Shown: positions 50,703-60,616, counted from the stretch's first letter. The stretch is DNA of 64,000 nt from Thermoplasmata archaeon (GCA_003552585.1 PUNK01000024.1:1-64000); one strand, 5' to 3'. Translations and numbers: made by a program. The notes: generated by a model from the sequence alone, not told the origin.

Positions 50703-51278
50703 ATGGCAAAAGAAGAAAAAGAGGAAATCGAGGTCGAAGAGAAAAAAAAGGAAGGTGAAAAAGAGGAACCCCATGAGCTGATGAAACGGCCCAAAGATCT
50801 ATTCGAATCAGATTGGTTCCCGATGGATTGGTCAGACTGGATGGATAGACCGATTACGGAGATGGACAGAGTGTTTGATGAATTCGACAGGACGTTCAGA
50901 AAGTATTTCGGCAGTCCCCTTCGCCGCAGAAGAAGGATGATCCCAGAATTCAGGAGACCGGTCTTGGATATACAGGACAGGAAAGACCATTATTTGCTCG
51001 AGGCTGAGCTTCCAGGTGTTTCAAAAGATGATATAAACGTTGAGATCGAAGATGACAAGTTGAGCATCAAGACCGAGCAAAAGAAGGAAAAGAAAGAAGA
51101 GGGCGAGGGCTATGTACGGCATGAAAGAGGTTACCGGTCATTCTACAGGGAGATAGCTTTACCAGATGACATCATCACCGATAAAATCAAGGGAGAACTG
51201 AAGAACGGAATACTAAATATCAAGATGCCGAAGAAGGAACAAGAAAAGAAAGAACCAAAAAAAGTCGAGATAAAGTGA
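50703..51278 (+). CDS. hsp20: Hsp20/alpha-crystallin small heat-shock protein 1
   Basis: 191 residues. A charged N-terminus and a W/D-rich segment precede the alpha-crystallin domain (VLDIQDRKDHYLLEAELPGVSKDDINVEIEDDKLSIKT) and the closing motif ELKNGILNIKMPKK (G-I-L). ATP-independent holdase that keeps unfolding proteins soluble for DnaK. First gene of the heat-shock cluster with the palindrome in its leader; a hairpin terminator follows it. Confidence 0.93.
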   Translation: MAKEEKEEIEVEEKKKEGEKEEPHELMKRPKDLFESDWFPMDWSDWMDRPITEMDRVFDEFDRTFRKYFGSPLRRRRRMIPEFRRPVLDIQDRKDHYLLEAELPGVSKDDINVEIEDDKLSIKTEQKKEKKEEGEGYVRHERGYRSFYREIALPDDIITDKIKGELKNGILNIKMPKKEQEKKEPKKVEIK

Positions 51279-51308
51279 GGGGGATAATATTTCCCCCTTA
51301 TCTTTTTC
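51278..51308 (+). terminator. Hairpin plus T-tract between hsp20 and the regulator gene
   Basis: AGGGGGA (51278-51284) pairs with TCCCCCT (51292-51298) around a 7-base AT loop, followed by CTTTTTCC. It would stop some transcripts after the first hsp20 and lower expression of the downstream genes. Confidence 0.6.
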
Positions 51309-51321
51309 CAGGAGTGGATTC

Positions 51322-51969
51322 ATGACCCTCGAAGAATTCGATGAGATGTTGAAGCTCTTACAGAATCCCACACGAAGAAGGATACTGGATATACTCTCTC
51401 GTGAGGAGCACTACCCCCTTCAGTTATCAAGAGCGCTCAACAGCAGTCAGCAGGCTGTATCGAAACATCTGAAAGATATGGAGGATAAAGGGATCGTTGT
51501 CTCGAAGGTGTCAAAAAGTGAAAGAGGTGGACCACCTACGAGGAGATACACGGTGAACAGGAAGTTCTCACTGAGGATCGATATCGGTCCCTCACTGTTC
51601 GAGACCAGAATGGACAACATAGCTGGGAAGAGGGTCAAGGAGTATTCCCATCTCGAGGACAGGTTGGATGTAGGTACGGATGATCGCTTCCTGGAAGAGA
51701 GTCGGCGTCTCATAGAAGATATCGATTCGGAGATGAAGGAATTGGAAAAGAAGAGAAAGTATCTTCTTTCGCTCAAGGAAAGGACTCTTGATAAGGCCTT
51801 TAGTTATATTCACGATAACTTTGATAATTATCTGCAGAGGAATGTTCTTTATTACGTTATAAGATCGGGAAGGACCGATCCAAAGATCATAGCTAGGGAC
51901 TTACATATGAGAGAAGATGATGTTGAACTCTTGATAAATGAAATAAAAGAAGAGCTGGATATATGGTAA
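51322..51969 (+). CDS. ArsR-type winged-helix transcriptional regulator
   Basis: 215 residues. The N-terminal HTH (LLQNPTRRRILDILSREEHYPLQLSRALNSSQQAVSKHLKDMEDKGIV) has a recognition helix SSQQAVSKHLKDM and a wing GGPPTRRYTV. The C-terminal ~120 residues contain a coiled coil (EEIDSEMKELEKKRKYLLSLKE-like) and a possible second HTH (RTDPKIIARDLHMREDDVELLINEI). It lies between two hsp20 genes and is likely the repressor of this cluster, comparable in role to HSR1 or Phr. Direct homology is not shown. Confidence 0.8.
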   Translation: MTLEEFDEMLKLLQNPTRRRILDILSREEHYPLQLSRALNSSQQAVSKHLKDMEDKGIVVSKVSKSERGGPPTRRYTVNRKFSLRIDIGPSLFETRMDNIAGKRVKEYSHLEDRLDVGTDDRFLEESRRLIEDIDSEMKELEKKRKYLLSLKERTLDKAFSYIHDNFDNYLQRNVLYYVIRSGRTDPKIIARDLHMREDDVELLINEIKEELDIW

Positions 51970-51979
51970 GGTGACCGAT

Positions 51980-52522
51980 ATGGTTAAGAAAGATGAAGAT
52001 GAAGAAGAGGAATACTCCCGTGGAAGAAGAGATCCTTTCAGGGATTTCTTTGGGTTCACGGATATCGAAAAAGAATTTCAAAAGATGCAGGAACTTGCCG
52101 ATGAGCTGATGCGTAGGGGTCTCTCGGATGAGGAAAGAAATCCTTTTGTCTACGGATTCTCTTTAAAAAGAGGCCCTGACGGAACACCGAAGATACAGGA
52201 ATTCGGAAATGCTAGGGGATACTTCGGTAAGAGAGAACAAGACGAAAAGACTGAGTGGACTCCATTGACAGATGTGCAAGATCAGGGCGATGAGATCTTG
52301 GTCACGGTGGACATACCTGGCGTTGAGAAAGAAGATATCAAGTTGGAGTCTAGGGATCACACTCTGATAATTGACGTGGACGGAGCTCGCAGATACAGGA
52401 CTAGGATCGATCTTCCGTCGGAAGTGGAAGCAGGCGAGTCCGAGGCGAGCTATCACAACGGTGTTTTAGAGGTAAAATTAAAAAAGAAGGACCAAACTGG
52501 CGAGAGAATCGAGATAAAGTGA
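51980..52522 (+). CDS. hsp20: Hsp20/alpha-crystallin small heat-shock protein 2
   Basis: About 180 residues from ATG 51980 with AAGGTGA six bases upstream; GTG 51971 is the alternative. The N-terminal half is acidic and Phe-rich (DPFRDFFGFTDIEKEF), and the crystallin domain shows VQDQGDEILVTVDIPGVEKEDIKLE and a final NGVLEVKLKKK. It lacks the bulk of the loop strands found in hsp20-1, so its oligomer is probably different. It directly precedes grpE. Confidence 0.88.
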   Translation: MVKKDEDEEEEYSRGRRDPFRDFFGFTDIEKEFQKMQELADELMRRGLSDEERNPFVYGFSLKRGPDGTPKIQEFGNARGYFGKREQDEKTEWTPLTDVQDQGDEILVTVDIPGVEKEDIKLESRDHTLIIDVDGARRYRTRIDLPSEVEAGESEASYHNGVLEVKLKKKDQTGERIEIK

Positions 52523-53058
52523 TGAAAATGACAGAGGAAGAGAAAAGCGAAGAGCAAAACTCAAAAGAAGGCTCCTCAGAGGGCGAAGAGGACGGGCAGG
52601 TATCACTTGAGGAAAAGATAGAGCAGCTCGAATCCGACCTCAAGAGAGTGATGGCCGATTTCGAAAATTACAAAAAAAGGATGATAAAAGAGAGGACACG
52701 CTTGGTTCAACAGGCGAATGAGAGTCTTATGAAGGATCTTATCGAGGTAGTAGATGATCTCGAAAGGGCTGTCGACACCAAGGGTTCTTCAGAAGACGAT
52801 GGTATAGGTATGATACATAAGAAGTTCAAACGGATAGTAGAGAACCACGGACTCCAGGAGATAGATGCTGAAGGGGAGGAATTCGATCCTTTCTTCCATG
52901 AGTGCTTGGTTTCGGAGGAAGTGGGAGAAGAAGAACTGGACGATGTGGTATTGGAACAATTCGAGAAAGGTTACAAATTAAATTCTAAGGTCATAAGACC
53001 AGCTAAAGTTAAAGTAGGAAAAAAAGCAACTGATGAAGAGGTGAATGAAGATGTCTAA
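52522..53058 (+). CDS. grpE: Nucleotide exchange factor GrpE
   Basis: About 178 residues with an acidic Ser-rich N-terminus, long helix ([25 protein letters not shown]) and the GrpE beta domain ([29 protein letters not shown]). It releases ADP from DnaK. The start overlaps the hsp20 stop; ATG 52522 or 52528 are both possible. Stop overlaps dnaK by 8 bases. Confidence 0.93.
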   Translation: MKMTEEEKSEEQNSKEGSSEGEEDGQVSLEEKIEQLESDLKRVMADFENYKKRMIKERTRLVQQANESLMKDLIEVVDDLERAVDTKGSSEDDGIGMIHKKFKRIVENHGLQEIDAEGEEFDPFFHECLVSEEVGEEELDDVVLEQFEKGYKLNSKVIRPAKVKVGKKATDEEVNEDV

Positions 53059-54892
53059 AATATTAGGAATAGATTTAGGAACGACGAACTCAGCGATGGC
53101 TATAATGGAAGGAGGAGAACCAACTTTGATCCCCAATTCAGAGGGGAGTAGGACCACTCCTTCTGTTGTGGCTATAAAGCAGGACGGTGAACGGTTGGTA
53201 GGCGAGCTTGCCAAAAGGCAAGCAGTGAAAAACCCAGAAAGAACAGTGGCTTCCATCAAGAGAAAGATGGGAACTGACCACAAGGTGACTATAGATGGCA
53301 AAGAATACACTCCAGAAGAGATCTCTGCCATGATCATACAGAAGCTGAAGAGGGATGCTGAAGAGTATCTCGGTACTAAATTGGACCGGGCCGTTATCAC
53401 CGTTCCAGCTTACTTTAATGAACCTCAAAGAGAGGCCACCAAGACGGCGGGAGAGATAGCAGGCTTCAAAGTTGAACGGGTATTTAACGAGCCCACCGCC
53501 TCAGCTATGGCGTATAAGATGGGTGAAAAGGGTGCGGAAACCATACTCGTTTATGATCTGGGAGGAGGTACATTTGACGTGTCCATCCTTGAAGTTGGAG
53601 AGGGTGTCTATGAAGTTCTTGCGACCTCCGGTAATACTCAACTGGGTGGCGACGACTGGACAGAGCGTATAGTTGATTGGTGTATAGACAGATTCAAGAA
53701 AGATACGGGTATCGACCTTAAAAAGGACCGGGAGGCATTACAGAGGGTGGTAGAAGCCTCAGAAAAGGCAAAGATCGAACTATCATCCCGCCAGAAAACA
53801 GAGATCAATCTTCCTTATATCACTGTTGGGGCAGATGGACCAGAACACCTTGACCTGGAGTTATCTCGAGGCAGATTCCAAAACATGACTACAGACCTGG
53901 TGGATAAGACTAAAGGACCGGTTAAAACGGCTATGGATGATGCAGGGTTATCTCCTTCTGATATAGATGAGATCATCCTCGTTGGCGGTTCCACTCGACT
54001 TCCGGCAGTTAGAGACTTTGTGGAGGAATATTTCAATAAAAAACCCCACATGAAGATCAATCCTGATGAATGCGTAGCTATCGGTGCAGCAATCCAAGGA
54101 GGCATAATGTCTGGAGATGTTAAGGATGATATAGTGCTGCTAGACGTCACCCCTCTCACTCTCGGTGTAGAAACCCTAGGAGGTGTCGTAACCCCTCTCA
54201 TAGAGAGGAACACGACCATCCCTACTGAGGAAAGTAAGATATTTACAACCGCTGCAGACAATCAGACAACAGTAGATATTCATGTCGTACAAGGTGAGAG
54301 AGCCATGGCAAAGGACAACCACAGCTTGGGCAGATTCCAGCTAACGGGCATCCCTCCAGCACCCAAGGGTATACCACAAATCGAGGTCACTTTCAACCTT
54401 GATGAGAACGGTATTCTGAATGTAGAAGCGGTCGACAAGGGCTCTGGAAAGAAGGACAGCATAACTGTAGTTTCTACTGGGCAGCTTTCCGAGGACGAGA
54501 TAGAACGCATGAAGCAAGAGGCTGAAAATTACGAAGAAGAAGACCGTCGCCAGCGCCAGGAGATCGAAGAAAAGAATGAGGCCATGACCATGGCTACGTC
54601 TGCAGAGCGTACACTGGAAGAGTTCTCAGATAAGATCGACTCCTCGTTGAAGGAAGAGATACAGAAGAAGATCGACGAATTGAACGATGCGCTGGAAAAG
54701 GACGATCTCTCTCTTATCAAAAAGAAGAAGGAAGAGCTTTCCAAAAAGCTCAGTAAGATCGGTGAAAAGATGTATCAGGCCCAACAGGCCCAACAGGCAG
54801 CTGCTCAACAGAGAACTTCGGAGGATGAAGAGGCATCTGAAGAAGGAGACTATGTGGACGCTGATTACGAGGTAGTCGACGAAGAGGAATGA
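53051..54892 (+). CDS. dnaK: Chaperone DnaK (Hsp70)
   Basis: 613 residues from ATG 53051, eight bases after AGAGGTGA (ATG 53045 lies too close). ATPase motifs [26 protein letters not shown] and [12 protein letters not shown], linker [16 protein letters not shown], peptide-binding domain and lid, with a Gln/Ala-rich acidic end (YEVVDEEE-type). Full-length and intact. Bacterial-type DnaK in archaea is a laterally acquired chaperone, here with complete co-chaperones. Confidence 0.97.
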   Translation: MSKILGIDLGTTNSAMAIMEGGEPTLIPNSEGSRTTPSVVAIKQDGERLVGELAKRQAVKNPERTVASIKRKMGTDHKVTIDGKEYTPEEISAMIIQKLKRDAEEYLGTKLDRAVITVPAYFNEPQREATKTAGEIAGFKVERVFNEPTASAMAYKMGEKGAETILVYDLGGGTFDVSILEVGEGVYEVLATSGNTQLGGDDWTERIVDWCIDRFKKDTGIDLKKDREALQRVVEASEKAKIELSSRQKTEINLPYITVGADGPEHLDLELSRGRFQNMTTDLVDKTKGPVKTAMDDAGLSPSDIDEIILVGGSTRLPAVRDFVEEYFNKKPHMKINPDECVAIGAAIQGGIMSGDVKDDIVLLDVTPLTLGVETLGGVVTPLIERNTTIPTEESKIFTTAADNQTTVDIHVVQGERAMAKDNHSLGRFQLTGIPPAPKGIPQIEVTFNLDENGILNVEAVDKGSGKKDSITVVSTGQLSEDEIERMKQEAENYEEEDRRQRQEIEEKNEAMTMATSAERTLEEFSDKIDSSLKEEIQKKIDELNDALEKDDLSLIKKKKEELSKKLSKIGEKMYQAQQAQQAAAQQRTSEDEEASEEGDYVDADYEVVDEEE

Positions 54893-54896
54893 AAAA

Positions 54897-55460
54897 ATGA
54901 AGTTTCCTCCCGGCAAAGCTGAAAGATTGGACAGAGATGGGAGGAAAGAAACTCAAAAACTGGAAGAACTGCTGGATCTGATGTCGCCTTCAGAAGATTC
55001 GGTAATGATCGATGTCGGATCCGGCACAGGTTTCTTCACCATCCCCGCATCTGATAGAGTGCCTCTTGGAAAAGTTTACGCTGTTGATATCCAGGAGGAG
55101 ATGCTGGACATTTTACGGGAAAAGTTAGTACGGAAAGGCAACGTAGAAACGGTGCTTTCAACTGAAAATTCTATAGATATAGAGGACTCTTCAGCAGACT
55201 ACGCATATATGGGAAACGTCCTTCATGAACTAGACGGTGACGGAACACTGAAAGAAGTGTACCGTATTCTTAAAGACAAAGGACTTCTTTTTGTTTTAGA
55301 TTGGAAAAAAGGCCAAACAGAAGGAGGCCCTCCCACCGAAGAGAGATTCACCATGGATGAAGGCAAAAAGATAATAGAGAGTACCGGTTTTAAGGTGGAG
55401 GAAACACGGGAATGGGGCGACTCCCATTTCCTGATCAAAGCTAAAAAGGTACGGCATTGA
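54897..55460 (+). CDS. Class I SAM-dependent methyltransferase
   Basis: 187 residues. SAM motif I VMIDVGSGTGFFTIPA (about residue 40), then VYAVDIQEEMLDILREKL and ENSIDIEDSSADYAYMGNVLHEL, the UbiE/COQ5-like arrangement. Target unknown. It is four bases after dnaK and one base before dnaJ, so it is fully embedded in the chaperone operon, an unusual position for a methyltransferase. Confidence 0.85.
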   Translation: MKFPPGKAERLDRDGRKETQKLEELLDLMSPSEDSVMIDVGSGTGFFTIPASDRVPLGKVYAVDIQEEMLDILREKLVRKGNVETVLSTENSIDIEDSSADYAYMGNVLHELDGDGTLKEVYRILKDKGLLFVLDWKKGQTEGGPPTEERFTMDEGKKIIESTGFKVEETREWGDSHFLIKAKKVRH

Positions 55461-55461
55461 T

Positions 55462-56601
55462 ATGTCTGATGATTACTACGAGGTACTAGGAGTCTCAAAA
55501 GACGCATCGAAGGATGAAATCAAAAGAGCTTATAAGAAAAAGGCCAAAAAATTTCATCCCGATAGGAATCCTGAACGTGCGGATTGGGCTAGAGAGAAGT
55601 TTAAAGAGATCTCTGAAGCGTATGAGATACTGGCCGATGACGAAAAAAGAAGACAGTATGATAGATATGGTAAAGAAGGAGTCCAGGACCAGTACTTCGG
55701 ACGCAATGGATTCACTTGGTCGGACTTCAGTCACAGGAATGATGTAGAAGATATATTTTCAGAGTTTTTTGGGGGTGGAGGATATAATGATATTTTCAGC
55801 GATTTATTTGGCCGTAGGACATCTAGGAGAAGCAGTAGAAGGCGGAGAAAGGGGAACGATCTTCGCATAAGTTTAGAAGTGGATTTAAAGGATGTTAAAG
55901 ATGGGACTGAAAAAACTATTCGAATTCACAGAAAAGAAAGATGCGACGTGTGTGGAGGTAAAGGGAGTAAAAGTGGAAAAACCACGACATGTTCTCAGTG
56001 CAACGGTACTGGTGAAGCGAGGCAGGTTCAGAGGAACGGTTTCCAGCAGATAATTCGAGTTACCACTTGTCCATCATGTAGTGGTACGGGGGAATCAATC
56101 AGCGATCCCTGTCCTAACTGTGATGGTGAAGGCATCGTTGATACTGTGGAGAAATTGAACGTGAGGGTCCCGCCAGGAGCAGAACAGGGGTCAAGATTGA
56201 GAGTTCCTGGAAAGGGAGATGTTGGTAAACGCGGTGCACCTGCTGGTGATCTTTACATAGATCTCAGAGTACGACCCCATGAGAACCTGGTTCGAAAAGG
56301 TGCTGATCTTTATACTGAAGTGAACATACCGATGACGAAGGCTGTCCTTGGTGGTAAGATAAGAGTTCCTACCCTGGAGGGGAAGATCGATATGAAAATA
56401 CCTGCAGGAACACAGCCCGGTCAGAAGTTTAAACTTGCTGGAAAGGGACTCCCGAGGCGTACTGGTGGGTATGGAGACTTGATAGTTTTAACTAGAGTGA
56501 AAATACCTGAAGACTTAACCTCTCGTCAAAAGGAACTTATGGATGAGTTTTCTGAAGAGGAAAATAAAAGTAAGAAAGGTGGTTGGTTCAGTCGTAAATG
56601 A
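55462..56601 (+). CDS. dnaJ: Chaperone DnaJ (Hsp40)
   Basis: 379 residues. J domain with HPDRNPERA, Gly/Phe-rich segment (EFFGGGGYNDIFSDLFGR), four zinc-binding C-x-x-C-x-G-x-G repeats (CDVCGGKG, CSQCNGTG, CPSCSGTG, CPNCDGEG) and the C-terminal client-binding domain (VRVPPGAEQGSRLRVPGKGD). It stimulates DnaK and delivers clients. Last gene of the chaperone cluster. Confidence 0.97.
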   Translation: MSDDYYEVLGVSKDASKDEIKRAYKKKAKKFHPDRNPERADWAREKFKEISEAYEILADDEKRRQYDRYGKEGVQDQYFGRNGFTWSDFSHRNDVEDIFSEFFGGGGYNDIFSDLFGRRTSRRSSRRRRKGNDLRISLEVDLKDVKDGTEKTIRIHRKERCDVCGGKGSKSGKTTTCSQCNGTGEARQVQRNGFQQIIRVTTCPSCSGTGESISDPCPNCDGEGIVDTVEKLNVRVPPGAEQGSRLRVPGKGDVGKRGAPAGDLYIDLRVRPHENLVRKGADLYTEVNIPMTKAVLGGKIRVPTLEGKIDMKIPAGTQPGQKFKLAGKGLPRRTGGYGDLIVLTRVKIPEDLTSRQKELMDEFSEEENKSKKGGWFSRK

Positions 56602-56604
56602 CCG

Positions 56605-57033
56605 TCACTTTAATTCAACCTTTCTTAGAGTGTTTCCGGAGGGGCACTCGATCTTGTCGCCCAATTTTTCTATGTGGTACTTACCGCCGAACTCTATCCC
56701 TATAGGGAAACACAGTCGATAATTTTCGCAGTCAACGTTGCTACACTTTTTCCGTTCTTTTAGGGTCACCATGGACCCTTCAACAAGTGATTTATCGTGG
56801 ATCGCTGTCTTGAGAGGTACTTCGTTCACCTCCACTACTTTCACTTTTCCCTCATGTACTTTGCATTCGTGTGTGCGATCTCGCACGTCGACTATCCTAT
56901 ACCACCTGTTCTTTTTCAGGCCACAACAAGATATCTTTATTTCGCAGCTCTGACATCGGGAGAGACATCCTCCAAATACGAATTCTACTCCCTCACGAGC
57001 CAGGTTTTCTCCTATCAACGTCACTTCTGTCAT
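56605..57033 (-). CDS. UPF0179 family Cys-rich protein
   Basis: 142 residues, a length typical of this archaeal family. Two Cys groups stand out: GGCLSRCQSCEIKISCC at the N-terminus and KKCSNVDCENYRLCFP in the C-terminal half, suggesting a metal or iron-sulfur site. Broadly conserved in Euryarchaeota with unknown function. Converges on dnaJ with a 3-base gap. Confidence 0.85.
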   Translation of the reverse strand: MTEVTLIGENLAREGVEFVFGGCLSRCQSCEIKISCCGLKKNRWYRIVDVRDRTHECKVHEGKVKVVEVNEVPLKTAIHDKSLVEGSMVTLKERKKCSNVDCENYRLCFPIGIEFGGKYHIEKLGDKIECPSGNTLRKVELK

Positions 57034-57048
57034 CTTTTAACCTCCTTT

Positions 57049-58137
57049 TTAAATAACTCCTGTTTCTTTTGCGGCGGATCTGGCCGCATCTCTATTCATC
57101 CTCCTGTTCCCCAATATCGTGTAACGCTCCGGTCTGATCTCCGGAGCCCTGACCAAAGCTTCAACGATGTCTTCTTCATCCTGATCCAGTCCTCTTGCAG
57201 TAGTCGGTGCTCCCATGGATTCGAGAGCTGACTTGATCTTTTTCCAATCTCCTCCGTGAAGATACATCATTGTTATCGTTCCTACCCCACACTGTTCACC
57301 ATGAAGTGCAGGTTGTTCAACTAACATGTCCAAAGAGTGGCTGAACTTGTGTTCGCTCCCGCTTGCTGGTCTTGAAGAGCCGGCTATGCTCATTGCAACG
57401 CTAGAGCTGACCAGTGCTTTTACCACCATCCAGGCGCTCTCTTCGAGTCCCGGTTTGATGCTGTCGGCGTTTTCTATAAGAGAGTAAGCCGTCATCTTAG
57501 AAAGATTAGCGGCATAATGGGAATAAGGTTCATTTCTTAGTTTTTTGGCCAGCAACCAGTCTTTTACGGCTGTTGCGTTAGCCAGTATGTCGGCGCATCC
57601 GGATGAAAGCAACCTTGGGGGGCTATTGGCTATGATGCCTGTATCTGCGACCAGTGCCAAAGGTGTATGTGCACCGACGGAAACCTTGTTTCCATTCCTT
57701 GCTATAGATGCCCTACCCGAAGCTATACCGTCATGAGAAGCTGCTGTCGGAACGCTTATGAATGGTATCTTTAGTAGATGTGATGAGTATTTTGCCACAT
57801 CGATGGGCACACCCCCTCCAACACCAAACATGAAATCAAAATCGCCCTTGGCTTTATCCACAACATCGTCAACTGTCTGCTGTGTGGCACCTTCGATTTC
57901 TATAATTTCTATGCTATAATCTTTATTTTCCATGATCTCTTTTACCCTATCTCCAGCCACTTTTCGTGTTGTGGTATCACATATGACCGCAGCGGTACCT
58001 TTCAGCTTAAGCTGTGCACAGGTATCTCCGATCTCCTCTAAAGCTTCGTTACCTACAACTACCAGTCGAGGAAGTTCCATGCTTCTGAACTTATCAAAGG
58101 TATTGGTGTTCTCTGCAGATTCTATTATATCGGTCAT
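57049..58137 (-). CDS. egsA: Glycerol-1-phosphate dehydrogenase (NAD(P)+)
   Basis: About 362 residues from ATG 58137. GVGGGVPIDVAKYSSH (nucleotide loop), PFISVPTAASHDGIASGRASI and the metal-binding His residues in ASGSEHKFSHSLDML and LHGEQCGVG match G1PDH. It makes sn-glycerol-1-phosphate, the archaeal lipid backbone, and so is firm evidence of archaeal origin. The gene upstream on this strand is thi4. Confidence 0.94.
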   Translation of the reverse strand: MTDIIESAENTNTFDKFRSMELPRLVVVGNEALEEIGDTCAQLKLKGTAAVICDTTTRKVAGDRVKEIMENKDYSIEIIEIEGATQQTVDDVVDKAKGDFDFMFGVGGGVPIDVAKYSSHLLKIPFISVPTAASHDGIASGRASIARNGNKVSVGAHTPLALVADTGIIANSPPRLLSSGCADILANATAVKDWLLAKKLRNEPYSHYAANLSKMTAYSLIENADSIKPGLEESAWMVVKALVSSSVAMSIAGSSRPASGSEHKFSHSLDMLVEQPALHGEQCGVGTITMMYLHGGDWKKIKSALESMGAPTTARGLDQDEEDIVEALVRAPEIRPERYTILGNRRMNRDAARSAAKETGVI

Positions 58138-58187
58138 TTCCAACACTCATATACTAACTTTAAGGGGGGGATATAGAACTTTCCCCA

Positions 58188-58955
58188 TTATAGTTTTTTA
58201 TCGATCTCTTCAGCCACGCGCTTACCAGAAAGCAGCATACCACCGAAGATCGGACCCATACGGGGTGCACCCATAACTGCGTTAGCACACATTCCCGTTA
58301 CCCAAAGCCCAGGGAATACTTCACGGGTGTTCTCTACTACCGTTTTTTCACCGATTTCAGCACACATGGATTTTTCACCCATGATGGTACCGGTTTCGGT
58401 ATCCAAAGAACCGGTTTTCCACTCAACTATTCTGCACACCTCCGCATCATGCCCTGTGGCATCTATACATTGTTTTGCCCTGATGGTTATCGGGTCCACA
58501 TGCAGACCCGCCATATTGATCGGTGAAGAATTGATCACGAAGCCGTTGACCCTATCATTCTCATAAAGTACGTCTTCCACCGTTACTAGATTGAATACCC
58601 TTGCTCCGGCATCTATGGCTCCTGCCAATAATTTTGCAACGGACTCCAACGAATCAGCGGTATGATAGCCTTCACCAGCCTCTTCCGTTTTAACCCCTAC
58701 TTTATGTAGTTCTTCCAATGATTGGTCCTGCACCACTATTACCGGGTATCCCATACCTCCTCCCCACATCCCTCCTCCTGGAGAGAGCTTCCTTTCGAAA
58801 ATCGTTACGGTGTATCCTTCCTCTGCAAGGTATCTTGCTGCTACCAATCCGGCTGGTCCTGCTCCTGCGATAGCCACATCATTCTCTACCCGTTGGGAGA
58901 ATTCTCTAAAATGTCTGTCTACGATCTTCCTTGTAACCTCTATGTCGTCTATCAT
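58188..58955 (-). CDS. thi4: Thiazole synthase Thi4, archaeal type
   Basis: 255 residues. GAGPAGLVAARYLAEEGY (dinucleotide fold), SPGGGMWGGGMGYPVIVV, ATGHDAEVCRI and the C-terminal GAPRMGPIFGGMLLSG are Thi4 hallmarks. Archaeal Thi4 makes the thiamine thiazole from NAD and glycine, usually with external sulfide; which sulfur route applies here cannot be read safely. ThiD is at 40713, so both thiamine branches are represented in the window. Confidence 0.9.
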   Translation of the reverse strand: MIDDIEVTRKIVDRHFREFSQRVENDVAIAGAGPAGLVAARYLAEEGYTVTIFERKLSPGGGMWGGGMGYPVIVVQDQSLEELHKVGVKTEEAGEGYHTADSLESVAKLLAGAIDAGARVFNLVTVEDVLYENDRVNGFVINSSPINMAGLHVDPITIRAKQCIDATGHDAEVCRIVEWKTGSLDTETGTIMGEKSMCAEIGEKTVVENTREVFPGLWVTGMCANAVMGAPRMGPIFGGMLLSGKRVAEEIDKKL

Positions 58956-59001
58956 GTATGGAGCGATACATGATTCAGTATAAAAGATTGATGCCGTTCA
59001 C

Positions 59002-59475
59002 TCAGTAAACAGGTGTTGTTTCTTCAACTTCCGCAGTGATCGGCTCAGGCTCTTCTTCATCCTCCTTCTCAATAAAGTACTCTATCACATGATAAACGCC
59101 CTTAAGGGCGACAGCCACGAGGATAAGGATAATCAATCCTCCTTTGGTTATAGTGTAAGTGAAGGTGTCGGCATCCCAACCGAGAGATATACTTCCCGTA
59201 ACGAAGTAAACATAAAGGGCCATGATCACGGTGGTGATCAGGCATAATATCAAACGCAGAGTTTCACCTGGCCTGAAATAGGCTGAGAGCCCTGCGAAAA
59301 TAGACATGGGGATCCCGAAAGCCAGTGCATAAGTGATGGTATTTTGAAAAAAATCCTCAAATCCAGGTTCTAGTGCGGTTAGTTGTGATATGACGATGTA
59401 TATCACTATAACTGATATCACTAGATATGCAGAGAGGACTAAAACCGCTCTCAGAGGTCGACCCTTATCATTCAT
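59002..59475 (-). CDS. Hypothetical four-helix membrane protein
   Basis: 157 residues with four membrane segments and an acidic C-terminal tail (EKEDEEEPEPITAEVEE). Overlaps the upstream gene by 8 bases, so the two are co-expressed. No family recognised. Confidence 0.6.
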   Translation of the reverse strand: MNDKGRPLRAVLVLSAYLVISVIVIYIVISQLTALEPGFEDFFQNTITYALAFGIPMSIFAGLSAYFRPGETLRLILCLITTVIMALYVYFVTGSISLGWDADTFTYTITKGGLIILILVAVALKGVYHVIEYFIEKEDEEEPEPITAEVEETTPVY

Positions 59476-60616
59476 CTATCCACACCTCCTCACGGTGTTC
59501 CATCTCCGTATCATCCTCGTAGAAGTAGACTTCGATATACGCTGGTTCTCCCTCCACTTCTATAGAGATCATATCATCTATGCTCACTCCTGATTGCACG
59601 TAATGGGCTGTTTCATCACTTCCTATTAAATTTCCATCTGAATCAAATACCTCTATCTCTGGAAAGAGGATTAAGGTTCGAGGACTGTCATTTTCGAAAG
59701 AATAACTAGTGTTTACCTTGTTACCATCTCTTGAAACCTCTATCTCCAGTTCATTCAGTGGTGCCCCCCAATCGTGAGAAGTGGTGTGTTCAAAGGTCAG
59801 ACCTTCCTCACCCAGTTCTATGTCCGATACGAAATCAAGCCTTTGGCTTCGGGTTATGAATTCACGTGTACCTTCCTCGTCCAATTGAAACCGAAGGTCC
59901 TCTTGGACTCTTGTTCCAAGGGGGATATCCAGCGAGTAAGTTGAATATAAGTCGCCATCTTTATCTTCCATATAGATATCAACGTTAGATGTTCCTGAAA
60001 GGAGATCGTTGGTTTCCACAACGAATGGCAACTCCAGCACACTACCTTCATCGTTTCCGAATGTGTGAACTGACGCTTCTTCATGATGGAACTCCAGCTC
60101 CTGGACTACACCGTCCCACTCGATTATTTCATGATAAACAAGGTCTAAGTGCATCAAAGAAAAAGGGTATCTAGCGCTCATCTCTGAGGAAACCTGGAAT
60201 TCCAAGCTTTCAAAAATAAATTCTTCCATCTCCTCCTCAGAAAAATCCTCAGTAGAAAGATTCAAAGTGATACTTTCAGTCCTACTCTCTCCTACTTCGA
60301 GGCTCTCTATAAATATCGTATCAGAATAGAAAGTTTCTACATCTTCACCATTATCCAAGCGAAGTAGATCGATACGTATATCGATGTCCTGTAGATCGAA
60401 ATATCCCGTGTTCTTCATCTCTAATTCGGATTCCACGATCAAGGACTCCTCTTCGAACCGCCAGTCTATATCTTCCTCCGAAGGTAGAACTACGAACATC
60501 TCCCCTTCGATCATAGGGTTTATGAAGGAGGAGTAAACAGCCAATAAGAAAATTATTATCACTATTATACTGAAGACCATGGATGATGCTTTAAAAGCTA
60601 ATAATCTCCTGTCCAT
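59468..60616 (-). CDS. Hypothetical membrane-anchored extracytoplasmic protein
   Basis: 382 residues with one N-terminal helix (about 10-32) and a long acidic beta-rich exterior region holding two similar LEA/CARDB-like stretches (EEDIDWRFEEESLIVESELEMKN and SHDWGAPLNELEIEVSRDGN). Such LEA-type domains are common on archaeal surfaces. Family uncertain; forms a pair with the four-helix protein downstream. Confidence 0.6.
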   Translation of the reverse strand: MDRRLLAFKASSMVFSIIVIIIFLLAVYSSFINPMIEGEMFVVLPSEEDIDWRFEEESLIVESELEMKNTGYFDLQDIDIRIDLLRLDNGEDVETFYSDTIFIESLEVGESRTESITLNLSTEDFSEEEMEEFIFESLEFQVSSEMSARYPFSLMHLDLVYHEIIEWDGVVQELEFHHEEASVHTFGNDEGSVLELPFVVETNDLLSGTSNVDIYMEDKDGDLYSTYSLDIPLGTRVQEDLRFQLDEEGTREFITRSQRLDFVSDIELGEEGLTFEHTTSHDWGAPLNELEIEVSRDGNKVNTSYSFENDSPRTLILFPEIEVFDSDGNLIGSDETAHYVQSGVSIDDMISIEVEGEPAYIEVYFYEDDTEMEHREEVWIDE

